Shown here in pieces: positions 1 to 9,300 of a stretch of 64,000 nucleotides of DNA. The notes under the pieces are model-generated. The model did not search any database. It saw only the letters and a program-made list of their open reading frames with translations, and was not told where the DNA came from. The DNA is from Desulfovibrio mangrovi (GTDB lineage Bacteria > Desulfobacterota > Desulfovibrionia > Desulfovibrionales > Desulfovibrionaceae): the NCBI RefSeq assembly GCF_026230175.1, contig NZ_CP104208.1, positions 3,410,001 through 3,474,000 of the forward strand, in the 5' to 3' direction. Positions within the stretch are counted from its first letter, which is position 1. Each line of letters opens with the position of its first letter. Both the position numbers and the translations under genes were made by a program.

Positions 1-1
1 G

Positions 2-808
2 CGCAAGGACGGCCCCTTCATCAGCGTGAACTGCATGGCGCTGAACCCCGGCGTGCTGGAAAGCGAACTCTTCGGCCATGAAAAGGGTTCCTTTACCGGT
101 GCCGTGGCCATGAAACGCGGCCGTTTTGAACTGGCCCACGGTGGGACCCTGTTCCTTGATGAAATCGGCGAGCTTTCCCACGACATGCAGGTCAAGCTGC
201 TGCGCGTGCTGCAGGAACGCAAGATCGAGCGCGTTGGCGGCGGACAGGAGATCGAGGTGGATATCCGCATCGTCACCGCCACCAACAAGGACCTGCAGGA
301 AGAAGTGCAGAAGGGGACTTTCCGCGAAGATCTCTACTATCGCCTGAACGTGGTGCACATTCAGTTGCCGCCCCTGCGCGAACGCCGTGAAGATATTCCG
401 CTGCTGGCGAGCCATTTTGCGGAAAAGGTCGTCCGCGAGCAGGGCGTGGAGCGCCGCGCCTTCAGCACCGAAGCCATGGACTATCTCACCGGATACGAAT
501 GGCCCGGCAACATCCGCCAGTTGGAAAACGTGGTGGAACGCTGCATGGTGCTTGCCTCGCACGAGATGATTACCGTGGAGGACCTGCCGCAGGAAATTCG
601 CGACGAGGAGACCCAGCTCAAAAGCGCCGTGGACCTTCTGCCCGCCAAGCTCGACCTTGGCGATACGCTGGAAAAGATCGAGGCCGCGCTTATCCGCCGT
701 GCACTTGTCCGCTCCGACTTCGTGCAGGTAAAGGCCGCCGAGATGCTGAATGTTTCTAAGAGTCTGCTGCAGTACAAGCTCAAGAAGTACCAGATTACGG
801 GCCATTAG
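2..808 (+). CDS. Sigma54-dependent transcriptional activator (NtrC family), 5'-truncated
   Basis: The reading frame is open from base 2, so the start, any receiver or sensor domain and the Walker A motif lie outside the window. What remains is the AAA+ core. The sigma54-contact loop reads GSFTGA (usually GAFTGA) near bases 85-102. A Walker B (LFLDEIGEL) lies near 150-175, followed by the arginine-finger region and a C-terminal Fis-type helix-turn-helix ending in [14 protein letters not shown]. The family remodels closed sigma54-RNA polymerase complexes at -24/-12 promoters. Its signal and targets cannot be told from this fragment. A strong terminator follows about 90 bp downstream. Confidence 0.93.
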   Translation, partial: RKDGPFISVNCMALNPGVLESELFGHEKGSFTGAVAMKRGRFELAHGGTLFLDEIGELSHDMQVKLLRVLQERKIERVGGGQEIEVDIRIVTATNKDLQEEVQKGTFREDLYYRLNVVHIQLPPLRERREDIPLLASHFAEKVVREQGVERRAFSTEAMDYLTGYEWPGNIRQLENVVERCMVLASHEMITVEDLPQEIRDEETQLKSAVDLLPAKLDLGDTLEKIEAALIRRALVRSDFVQVKAAEMLNVSKSLLQYKLKKYQITGH

Positions 809-900
809 TAGAGCCCGCTGTGGGCATTGCCTTGGGTGGTGCGGCGCCGGAGCCCGCCAGAGCCTGCCGAAGCCTGATGGCCTGAAAAGAGCAAATGAAA

Positions 901-940
901 ACGGGGTGCCCTGACATGATGTCGGGCACCCCGTTTTTAT
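901..940 (+). terminator. Rho-independent terminator after the sigma54 activator
   Basis: A perfect 11-bp stem (901-911 with 924-934) carries an additional inner pairing and is followed by a T-run at 934-938. It separates the plus-strand regulator from the converging minus-strand SMR genes. Confidence 0.9.
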
Positions 941-1008
941 TGTGGTTTTGCGGTCGGTTTTGCGTGGTCGTGAGGGGGGATTAATCCCGCTCGCAGCTGA
1001 GCCTTCTG

Positions 1009-1347
1009 CTAGCTGGTGTGCAGGATGGAAAGCCCGCAGATGAGCAGGGCCATGCCTAGCCATGCGCTGGGCTTGAGTCGTTGTCCGAACAGCAGCCAGC
1101 CGCCGAGCGAGGTGCCCAGTATGCCGAAACCGCCCCACATGGCGTAGGCAACGGCAAGATCCATGCTGCGAACGGCAAACGACAGCGACGTGAAGGCCAG
1201 CCCCACGGCTGCCAGCGCCAGCAGGCCGTAGCGGCGGATGCGGAAGCCTTCGGACTTGGCCAGCAGCAGATTGGCCGCAACGTCCAGCGCTGCCGCCATC
1301 ATGACCAGCAGCAATCCCGCTGAAAACAGGGAAGAAAGTGTTTCCAT
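1009..1347 (-). CDS. mdtI: Small multidrug resistance (SMR) subunit, MdtI-like
   Basis: 112-residue four-helix membrane protein of the SMR family. The segment SMDLAVAYAMWGGFGI and the WLLFGQRL ending of helix 4 match MdtI, one half of the MdtJI spermidine exporter. The glutamate expected in helix 1 of EmrE-type SMRs is an aspartate here (AAALDVAANLLL), as can occur in hetero-oligomeric SMR partners. It starts one base after the stop of the upstream mdtJ-like gene, so the two are almost certainly co-transcribed and form a heterodimer. The substrate (polyamine or another cation) is inferred from family only. Confidence 0.83.
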   Translation of the reverse strand: METLSSLFSAGLLLVMMAAALDVAANLLLAKSEGFRIRRYGLLALAAVGLAFTSLSFAVRSMDLAVAYAMWGGFGILGTSLGGWLLFGQRLKPSAWLGMALLICGLSILHTS

Positions 1348-1348
1348 G

Positions 1349-1768
1349 CTAGTGCCCGCCTACGGTGTTTTTGAGTGCGTCGTTATGCGTGCCTTTGCTG
1401 TCGTCATGGCTGGCTTCTGCCGTGCCGTGATGCACCAGCAAGACGCCTGCTGCCACGGCGCACAGGGCGGCAAAGCGTGTCAGCGTCAACTCTTCCCCCA
1501 GCAGTAGTACGCTTGAGAGCGTGATGAACAGGAGGCCGAGTCCCTCCCAGAAGGCAAAGGCCACCCCCACAGGCAGGGCGGTGGTCGCCAGCGCCAGCAG
1601 GTAGTAGGACAAGCCGATGAACAGCAGCATGAGCACTATGCCGAGCTGCGCACCATGCGGCATGCTCCAGCTTTGGGCCGCTTTCATGAGCGTTGTGCCC
1701 GTCACTTCGGACACGATGGCGCCCACAAGGCATATCCAGTGATATGCTCGTACGGAAGACATGAACAA
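1349..1768 (-). CDS. mdtJ: SMR transporter subunit, MdtJ-like
   Basis: 139 residues with four predicted membrane helices. Helix 1 keeps the coupling glutamate in AIVSEVTGTTLMKAA, and helix 3 reads GVAFAFWEGLGLLFITL, close to MdtJ. A polar, His/Asp-rich tail of about 25 residues follows the last helix. It is the first gene of a two-gene operon with the MdtI-like partner. An A/G-rich ribosome site lies about 7 bases before the ATG. The paired arrangement points to a heteromeric proton-coupled exporter; spermidine is the likely but unproven substrate. Confidence 0.83.
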   Translation of the reverse strand: MFMSSVRAYHWICLVGAIVSEVTGTTLMKAAQSWSMPHGAQLGIVLMLLFIGLSYYLLALATTALPVGVAFAFWEGLGLLFITLSSVLLLGEELTLTRFAALCAVAAGVLLVHHGTAEASHDDSKGTHNDALKNTVGGH

Positions 1769-2030
1769 TACCCCCTTGGCGACATGTGGCCGCCAAAAGA
1801 CGTTGCAGAACAGGATGGATTCAGCCGGAGAATGAAGCGTGCGGGGGGCGCGGGCTAAAGACCGGTGCGCCAGTAATGTTCCGAGGAGACGATGCTCCTG
1901 CGGCAGGCAAGTGTGATGCTTTTATGGAAAAACATGGGGCGGATGCTACTGTTCGCAAAGGAAAATAGCAACCGCCCCGGAAGTGGGCTGGCAGTGCGGT
2001 AGAGGGCGGCGTCAGATTGTCGCAGTGTCT

Positions 2031-3191
2031 CTACATGGCGTCGGTCAAGATACGGCGGCTCACGTCCAGCGTAATGGCTTCCCGCTCGCCCAGCTTGGCA
2101 AAACCGTGCCTCTCAAGCTGCACGAGAATGGTGTCGATGAACGCGGGGTCGGTGACGCCGTGGTCTCTGAGACGGGTGGGAATGTCCAGCGAGTGATACA
2201 TGGCCTCAATGGCCTGCACGGTGCGCTCGGCGAGCTCCGTTCCTTCCGCAACCTGTTCGGGCAGGTTGAAGACGTTGCGGCCCATCTGTTCCAGCTTATC
2301 CTTCTTGTTCTCCATCTGCGCCCGCAGCAGGGCGGGCTGGACCACGGCCAGCGTGCGGGCGTGGTCGATGCCGAACATGGCGGTGAGTTCATGGCCGATC
2401 ATGTGGGTGGCAAAATCGCGGGGCATGCCCACGCCGATAAGACCGTTCAGGGCCTGATTTGCAGCCCACATGAGGTTGGCCTGCCATGTCTCGCTGTCGC
2501 GGTCGGCGAACTGGCTGGCGAGGGTGGACAGGGTACGCAGCAGGGCTTCGCTGTAGCCGTCCTGCACCATGCCGCCGCAGGGATAGGTGATGTATTGCTC
2601 GCAGACATGCACAAAGGCGTCGGCAAGGCCGTTGGTAAGCTGGCGCTCCGGCAGGCTTTTCATCACATCAGGATCAAGCACGGCGAACTTGGGGAAAACG
2701 ATGGGGGAGCGGAACACGCATTTCTCATGCGTCGCCGCGCGGGAGATGACCGAACCGCCGTTGGATTCCGAACCAGTGGCCGGAATGGTGAGAACTGCGC
2801 CGATAGGCAGGGCCTCGGTCACGATATGTCTGCCGGAAGGGATGTCCCAGCCGTCGCCGTCGTAGCAGGCGGCCGCTGCAATGTATTTGCAGCCGTCAAT
2901 GACGGAACCGCCGCCAACAGCGAGGATGAAGGTGGCCTTTTTCTTGCGGGCCAGCGCCACGGCCTGATCCAGCGTCTCCACGCTGGGGTTGGGTTCGACA
3001 CCGGAAAATTCCGTCCAAGCGTGTTTGCTCAGCGCTTCGGTAACCTGCTCGTAAATGCCGTTGTGTTTTATGGAACCGCCGCCGTAGACGAGCAGAACAG
3101 TATGGTCGGGTGTGATGAGGTCGGCAATGGAGGCAATCTGGCCCTTGCCGAACTGAATGACAGTGGGGTTGGCATAGGTGAAGCTGTTCAT
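2031..3191 (-). CDS. yqhD: Iron-containing alcohol dehydrogenase, YqhD-like aldehyde reductase
   Basis: 386 residues, the normal length for group III Fe-alcohol dehydrogenases. The nucleotide-binding GGGSVIDGCKYIAAA, the segment PATGSESNGG, and metal-ligand stretches (DAFVHVCEQ, MIGHELTAMFGIDHARTL) closely follow E. coli YqhD, which reduces short-chain and toxic aldehydes with NADPH. A good ribosome site (AAGGA) precedes the ATG. It stands alone, 265 bp downstream of the small membrane-protein gene, so it probably has its own promoter. The physiological substrate is not known. Confidence 0.9.
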   Translation of the reverse strand: MNSFTYANPTVIQFGKGQIASIADLITPDHTVLLVYGGGSIKHNGIYEQVTEALSKHAWTEFSGVEPNPSVETLDQAVALARKKKATFILAVGGGSVIDGCKYIAAAACYDGDGWDIPSGRHIVTEALPIGAVLTIPATGSESNGGSVISRAATHEKCVFRSPIVFPKFAVLDPDVMKSLPERQLTNGLADAFVHVCEQYITYPCGGMVQDGYSEALLRTLSTLASQFADRDSETWQANLMWAANQALNGLIGVGMPRDFATHMIGHELTAMFGIDHARTLAVVQPALLRAQMENKKDKLEQMGRNVFNLPEQVAEGTELAERTVQAIEAMYHSLDIPTRLRDHGVTDPAFIDTILVQLERHGFAKLGEREAITLDVSRRILTDAM

Positions 3192-3456
3192 GGGCGATTC
3201 CTTTTGAAGGCAAGGTTACTGGCGGGCTGTCTCGCCGTGCTGCGGAGCAGCCGCAGAATTATTTTGAGCAGGCAGGGTATGCCTTGCCTGCGGAAAAGTG
3301 AAGTGGTTGTTGAGACCTTTTGAATGAGGCGGGAGGGGGTTGGGAGGAATCGTTTGGGTGCTGCTGCGCCGGAACGGGGAATGGCATGCCGCTAAGACTG
3401 GACATGGCGGCGGGCGGCTTTGCCATATGGCCGCCACTGGGTGCGGGGAAAGGGGC

Positions 3457-3750
3457 TTATCGTCGAGGCTGACGGCGGGGCTGTTTTCCGGATGCTGCCG
3501 AAAGGCGGTTCATGATGAGGAGGGATACACCCCACGCTGCGGCAAAGGTGAGGACAAGGGCCGGTACGTAAAAGAGCATGTTCTCGTGCAGGAAGCTACT
3601 GCGTATGGCGGTGCTGGCTCCGAAGAAGATGGCGGCGGCCAGAATGAGCTGGATGAGGTGGTTCACATCCCGGATTACACGCCGTTTGCGGCTGAAGATG
3701 AGACTCCCCAGCCACACAACGACGAATAATATGACAGTGAATTTGAACAT
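3457..3750 (-). CDS. Small two- to three-helix membrane protein of unknown function
   Basis: 97 residues with hydrophobic segments at about 3-18, 30-48 and 57-80, basic connecting loops and a basic C-terminus. It begins 3 bp after the stop of the divergent aldolase gene and has an AAGG ribosome site, so it is probably translated as the last gene of that minus-strand operon. No family is recognised. Confidence 0.6.
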   Translation of the reverse strand: MFKFTVILFVVVWLGSLIFSRKRRVIRDVNHLIQLILAAAIFFGASTAIRSSFLHENMLFYVPALVLTFAAAWGVSLLIMNRLSAASGKQPRRQPRR

Positions 3751-3753
3751 GCC

Positions 3754-4590
3754 TTATGCGGGATGCGAAGGACCCTGTGCGGGAGCGGATTCGTCAGCCG
3801 CCGTGCAGTCGGTTTCTTCTGGCTCTTCGGAGGGCATGGCGTGGACCATGGCAATGATTCTGTCCAGCGCCTCTTCCGGGTTCTCCTGCTGGAAGACGTT
3901 GCGTCCGATGCTTACACCCGCAGCGCCGCAATCAAGAGATTCCTGAATCATGTGCAGCAGGCCGTCAAAATTGGACTGGCCGGGGCCGCCCGCCACCAGC
4001 ACCGGGGCAGGGCAGGACTGCACGGCACGTGCAAAGCTTGGCTGGTCGCCGGAGTAGGGAACGGAAACGATGTCTGCGCCCAGTTCGCCGCCAAGGCGTA
4101 CGCAGTGGCTGATGAGGCTGGGGTCAAGTTCCTTCACGATGCGGTCGCCCTTGGCGTAGATGACCGCCAGAACGGGCAGGCCGTGCTGGTGCGCTTCTTC
4201 CGTCACGGAGCCGAAGTCGGAGAGCATGCGGTCTTCCAGTTCGTTGCCGATGTTGATCTGCACGGAAACGGCATCTGCGCCGAGGCGCAGGGCTTCCGGA
4301 ATGGAGCAGACCAGCGCCTTGTTCCATGCGGGCAGGCCGTGGCGTGTGCCGGCGGAGAGCTGCATCACAATGGGCAGGTTGGAGGGCAGGGTCAGGCCGT
4401 GCGCGCGGGCATAGCCCTTGTTCAACACCACGCCCTGCACGTTGCGGGTGGTGACGTATTCCAGCAGCTGCGGCATGCGGGTCAGCCCGGTGAGCATGCC
4501 TTCGTTGGCGCCGTGATCAAGGGAAAGCATCACGGCCCTGCCGCTGGGGGCGGGGAAAAATCGTTTCAGTTTGCGCAAAATACCGATCAT
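3754..4590 (-). CDS. DhnA/ADH-synthase-type aldolase paralogue lacking the Schiff-base lysine
   Basis: 278-residue TIM-barrel protein, clearly homologous to the two aldolases at 16651-18290. It shares LDHG near residue 25, IYAKG with the conserved Tyr145, and the phosphate-binding GG and GVSIGRNVFQQ segments. At the position of the Schiff-base lysine (residue 177 in both operon copies, in the motif GAD-VVK-V) it has Ser176, reading GADIVSVPYSGD. The codon is TCC, complement of bases 4063-4065. A class I aldolase reaction therefore looks impossible, and a different activity or a regulatory role is inferred. An acidic, Ala/Pro-rich tail of about 25 residues is extra. Its start overlaps the methyltransferase stop by 4 bp. 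Confidence 0.82.
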   Translation of the reverse strand: MIGILRKLKRFFPAPSGRAVMLSLDHGANEGMLTGLTRMPQLLEYVTTRNVQGVVLNKGYARAHGLTLPSNLPIVMQLSAGTRHGLPAWNKALVCSIPEALRLGADAVSVQINIGNELEDRMLSDFGSVTEEAHQHGLPVLAVIYAKGDRIVKELDPSLISHCVRLGGELGADIVSVPYSGDQPSFARAVQSCPAPVLVAGGPGQSNFDGLLHMIQESLDCGAAGVSIGRNVFQQENPEEALDRIIAMVHAMPSEEPEETDCTAADESAPAQGPSHPA

Positions 4591-5426
4591 GCAGAGTCTC
4601 CGGTTGGCTGATGCCCGCGTGCGTTGCAGGCAAGGTGCGGGCAGAATGCCAGCGCTTGCGGCGTAAGCGTTGTTGCTTCCCCCTCGCCTGAATACAGGAT
4701 GAGCGGGGGATGGATTGTGCAGCCGGAATTAGCGTTTTTTCGCGCTTCCAGCAACACCAGAACCGCCTCCCTGTCCGTTTTGGAATGGACCATGCGCAGA
4801 TGCTTGGGTTCCAGCCGCGCGGCGGTGAGGGCGTTCATCAGTTCCGCAAGGCGTTCTGCCGGATAGATGCAGCAGAACCTTCCCTTGTTTCGTACCAGAT
4901 AACCGGCAGCATTGACAAATGTTTCCAGTCCTCCGGCGGTTTCGAAGAGGGCGTTGGTGCGCTGTTGCGTCGCGGCGTGCCGACCTTGGTCGGCGCGGCG
5001 GTATGGCGGGTTGCTCACCACCAGATCAAAGGATTCTGCCGGAAGGGCGTTGCGTATGTCCGCAAGGTCCGCAGTGCGCGCCGTAAAACGTTCGGCAAGT
5101 CCCAGTGTTTCGGCATTGGCCTGTGCTGCAGCGGTCAGCGCCGGGTCGATGTCGAGTCCTGTGGCGGTAAGCTGGGGTGCATCCAGCAACATGGCAAGCG
5201 CCACCACGCCGCAGCCGGTTCCGAGATCCGCCACAGTACGCTCCTTTTTGCTCGTGGCTGCGGGCAGGGCAAAGCGGGCAAGCAGCAGGGCATCCATGGC
5301 AAAACGGAAGGAGCCTTCGGGCTGATGCAGGCCGCGGGGAAACTGGCTGCGTGCTTGTCTCTGATCGGCGGCTTCGAATGTCGTGACGTCGCAAGGGGGC
5401 TGCGCGTTGGCCGTATGATGCGTCAT
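4587..5426 (-). CDS. trmN6: TrmN6-like SAM-dependent N6-adenine methyltransferase
   Basis: 279 residues with a Rossmann methyltransferase fold. The SAM loop is VADLGTGCGVVAL near residue 70, and the catalytic NPPY motif of N6-adenine methyltransferases lies near residue 140. The start region FRFAMDALLLARFA matches the YfiC/TrmN6 family, which methylates A37 of tRNA1(Val). About 25 N-terminal residues and a C-terminal extension go beyond the usual 245. It follows the anchored hypothetical gene by 9 bp and overlaps the aldolase start, so it sits in the middle of a four-gene minus-strand operon. Confidence 0.78.
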   Translation of the reverse strand: MTHHTANAQPPCDVTTFEAADQRQARSQFPRGLHQPEGSFRFAMDALLLARFALPAATSKKERTVADLGTGCGVVALAMLLDAPQLTATGLDIDPALTAAAQANAETLGLAERFTARTADLADIRNALPAESFDLVVSNPPYRRADQGRHAATQQRTNALFETAGGLETFVNAAGYLVRNKGRFCCIYPAERLAELMNALTAARLEPKHLRMVHSKTDREAVLVLLEARKNANSGCTIHPPLILYSGEGEATTLTPQALAFCPHLACNARGHQPTGDSA

Positions 5427-5435
5427 GCGATGTCC

Positions 5436-6119
5436 TTACTGGGTCGGCTGTTCCTGCGCTGCGGCGGGAAGGGAAAAGACTATCCGCATGGCGTTTTCCG
5501 GCTCGGTGGTTTCCTGCATCAGGTCAAAGAGCGGTCCGGACTCCTTGGCAGGCAGCGTGGTTCCGGCGCTGCGCAGCAGGGGCAGGGCAAAGGCGGGTAC
5601 GAGTATGCGTTCCACCGGTGCGTTGTGCTGCATGCTGATGGCGCGCAGTACCTGCAGGGTGGCAGCAGCGTCGATGACGGCGCTGACAATGCCGTTGCTC
5701 TCGCCCTTGGCGTCATAGCGGATGGTCGGGCCGTAGGTGAGCAGGGAGGGCGAGTTTTGCGAAGGCTTGCCGTTGGGCATGCGGGCTATGAAACCGATGT
5801 CGGCGGTCAGGCCCGTGTTCGCTGCATCCGCATGACGGGCGGAAAGGCGGAACACGATTACGGGCAGTTCCTGCGGCTTCAGCGGTTCGGCGGCAGCAGT
5901 CAGCGCGTCCAGCACGGCACCGTGGGCGTAGCAGTCTCCGGCCAGCCATGTCAGAGGATGCTGTACAAAGAGGTTTTCCTTGCGCAGCGGCATTATGCGC
6001 CAGTCCGCCTCGGTTTCCATGCGTGCCCGCAGCATGAAGGTGGCCAGCAGGCACAGGGCCAGCAATATGACGATGATATTGAGATGTTTGAAATTGGGCG
6101 GTGAGGACTGTTGTTCCAT
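5436..6119 (-). CDS. Hypothetical membrane-anchored protein
   Basis: 227 residues with one N-terminal transmembrane segment at about 13-30 preceded by a short cytoplasmic stretch, which suggests a signal-anchor with the remainder in the periplasm. The soluble part shows no motif I recognise. It is the first gene of the operon with trmN6, the aldolase paralogue and the small membrane protein, and is divergent from the EndoQ-helicase gene across about 250 bp. Confidence 0.6.
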   Translation of the reverse strand: MEQQSSPPNFKHLNIIVILLALCLLATFMLRARMETEADWRIMPLRKENLFVQHPLTWLAGDCYAHGAVLDALTAAAEPLKPQELPVIVFRLSARHADAANTGLTADIGFIARMPNGKPSQNSPSLLTYGPTIRYDAKGESNGIVSAVIDAAATLQVLRAISMQHNAPVERILVPAFALPLLRSAGTTLPAKESGPLFDLMQETTEPENAMRIVFSLPAAAQEQPTQ

Positions 6120-6372
6120 ACGGGGCAGGCTCCGGTGCTGTTGTTGTCTCGCTTTCTTGTAGAGTTATTTCCGGCGGGACGCAAAGAAAAGAGTCTTTTC
6201 CGGCGGCAGCGGAGGCTGGCCGTGCATCTTCATGTTCCACTCCGTGACGAATTGGTGTCATCCGCCTGTAACTGTTTGTGTCTTGGGGGCACATTTGCTA
6301 CATCAGGTGTGTACGGTTGCCCTTTTATGTTTAAGGGGGCGTGCATACGACTCCATTCCCGAGGATTTCCGC

Positions 6373-9300
6373 ATGAAGCAGTTTCGGGCAGACTTGCATA
6401 TCCACTCCCGTTTTTCGCGCGCTACCAGCAAGAAGCTTTCACCACGGTATCTGGCTGCATGGTCGCGTATCAAGGGGCTGGATGTGCTGGGCACCGGCGA
6501 TTTTACCCATCCCGAATGGCTTGATGAGCTGGAAGAGCAGCTTGTGCTGGATAGCGCCAGCGGGCTTTACCGCCTGAAGGACGACCGCAGGCTGGATCAT
6601 GAGGTGCCGGAATTCGCAGGCACGCCTTTCTCAGGCCGCACGCTCTTCATGCTTCAGGGCGAAATCAGTTCCATCTACAAGCGTGGCGGCAAGGTGCGCA
6701 AGGTGCACAACCTTGTGTTCATGCCCACCATGGAAGCGGCCCGCAGCTTCAGCGCCAAACTGGCCGAGGTGGGCAATATCGCTTCCGACGGCAGGCCCAT
6801 TCTGGGACTGGATTCCCGCAATCTGCTGGAAATGGTGCTGGAAACGCACCCCCTCGCCTTTCTTGTTCCCGCACACATCTGGACGCCGTGGTTCTCGCTG
6901 TTCGGATCAAAATCCGGTTTCGACAGCATCGAGGAATGCTTCGGCGACCTTTCATCCGAAATTTTTGCACTGGAAACGGGTCTGTCCTCCGACCCCGAGA
7001 TGAACTGGCTGTGGAGTCATCTGGACCGTTTCCGTCTTATCTCCAACTCCGATGCCCATTCCGGCGACAACCTTGGCCGGGAATGCAACCTGTTCAGCGG
7101 CGATATGTCCTACGAGGGCATTTACCGCAGCCTGCGCGGCGAAGCGCTGGGACACAAGTTCCTCGGCACGCTCGAGTTCTTCCCGGAAGAGGGAAAATAC
7201 CATCTGGACGGCCACCGCAAGTGCGGCGTGGTCATGGAGCCGGGAGAAACCCGCTCACGCGACGGCAAGTGTCCCGTCTGCGGCAAGCCGTTGACAGTGG
7301 GCGTGCTGAATCGCGTGCTGGAGCTGGCCGACAGGCAGGTGCCCAAGCAGCCAGTGGCACAGCCGGGATTCGCCTCGCTGGTGCCGCTGCCGGAGCTTAT
7401 CGGCGAGATTCTTGACGTGGGCCCCAAGACCAAGAAGGTCATGGGCATGTATGCCCGCGCCATCCGAACTCTCGGACCGGAGCTGACCATCCTGCGCGAT
7501 GCTCCTGAAGAGGAAATCCGCAAGGTGAGCCCGTTGCTTGCAGAGGGCGTGATGCGTATGCGGCGGGGCGAGGTTCTGCGCCAGCCCGGCTATGACGGGG
7601 AATATGGCGTGGTGCGCGTGTTTTCGCGCAAGGAGCGCGACACCTTTTTGAAGGGCGCGACACTGGTTGACCTGCCGGATCGTCATGCTGCCGGTATCGG
7701 CAATGGGGCTGCCGCAGGCTTGACCCCGGATGAGGCGGCCCTGAAGACGCCGCTTTTCGCTTCCGCGCTCAAGGAGCGTCAGGCTGCTGAAGATGTTGCG
7801 GCCGTACCTGATGATGAACTGGAATTTTCCTTTGAAGACAACGATGGCCTGCTGCCCGGGCTTGCGACGGTTCTGCAGGAGGCGGCAGCACCCAAGGCTC
7901 CTTCTATCGTGTACAACGAGGGGCAGAAGCAGGCCATAGAGGCCGGACCGCAGCCCGTGCTGGTCATGGCCGGTCCGGGCACGGGCAAGACCCGCACGCT
8001 GGTTGGCCGTATCATGCACCTTCTGGATCTGGGCGTGAGCGCACGTCACATTCTGGCGCTTACCTTTACCCGGCGCGCCGCCCGCGAGATGGAAGAACGG
8101 CTGGTGCTGGCCCTTGGTTCCGGTCAGGCAACGCCCCGTGCGGATACGCTGCATGCGCTGGGCTTCGAGTACTGGCAGAAGTCCTACGACGATGCCCCGA
8201 CCCTGCTTTCCGAAGAAGGGGCGCGGCGGGTGTTTTCCGAGGCGAACCCCGACGAGTCTTCCCAGCGCATCCGGGATGCGTGGGACGCCATAAACCTGTG
8301 CCGCGAACGCATGGAGGCGTGCACCCCGGAATACCGCGACATGTTCGTGAACTATTCCACGCTCAAGGGGTCTTGGAACCTTGCGGACTATACGGATCTT
8401 CTGGAATTCTGGGTGGAACAAGTAGACGCGGGCGTCTATTCCTGCCCCTACACCCATGTGCTTGTGGACGAGATTCAGGATCTTTCCCCCCTGCAGCTGA
8501 CGCTTATCCGCAAGCTGGTACCGGAGGGCGGTCAGGGCTTCTTCGGCATAGGCGACCCCGACCAGTCCATCTACGGCTTCCGTGGTGCGCACGGCGATGT
8601 GCTGCACTACCTGCAGGAGGCATGGCCGGGGCTGGACATTATCCGCCTGACGGAATGTTATCGCAGCGCACAGGCCGTGCTGGACGTGGCCGCCAGCCTG
8701 ATGGCGAAGAATGGTGCGCCGCAGCCCCTGTCCGCCATGCGGGCGTTGCGTTCCGATATGCGGATGTTCGAAGCGCCTTCGCCTGAAGGCGAGGCTTCAT
8801 GGATAGGCGAGCAGATCCGGGGGCTAATCGGTGCCACCAGCCATTCCCTGAAGGATGCCGAAGGCGAGCGCCTGCTCGGTGGCGAGCTTTCTCCCGGCGA
8901 TGTGGCTGTGCTGGTACGCTTCAAGGCGCTGGTTGATCCCATTCAGCGTACGCTTTCGCGTCTTGGCATTCCCTGTGCCGTGCCGGAAAATGAGGCCTTC
9001 TGGGTGGAACCGCGCATCAAGCTTATTCTTGAGGCCGCAGGCCGTTTTCTCGGCATTGCGGGCAGATCGGAAGAAGAGCCGCTTTCCTGTCCCGATTCCA
9101 TGCTGGCCAAGGGGCCGCTCGGCGTGGCCGCCTATCTGGAAGATATGCCGCCCTTTGACAGGCTGTTCTGGAAGTCCACTGCGTTTCGCGAACTGGTGCG
9201 CCGCTATGACGAACTGGAAGGCTGGGCAGGTCTGCTCAACTGGATCACCCTTCAGTCGGAACTGGAGCAGGTGCGCCGTCGTAGCGAAAAAGTGCAGATC

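Noticed and set aside
1983-3323. 446-codon plus-strand open frame opposite yqhD
   Set aside because: Antisense shadow. The minus-strand product matches YqhD end to end.
7255-8607. 450-codon minus-strand open frame inside the EndoQ-helicase gene
   Set aside because: Antisense shadow with a His/Gly/Arg-rich composition and no family features.
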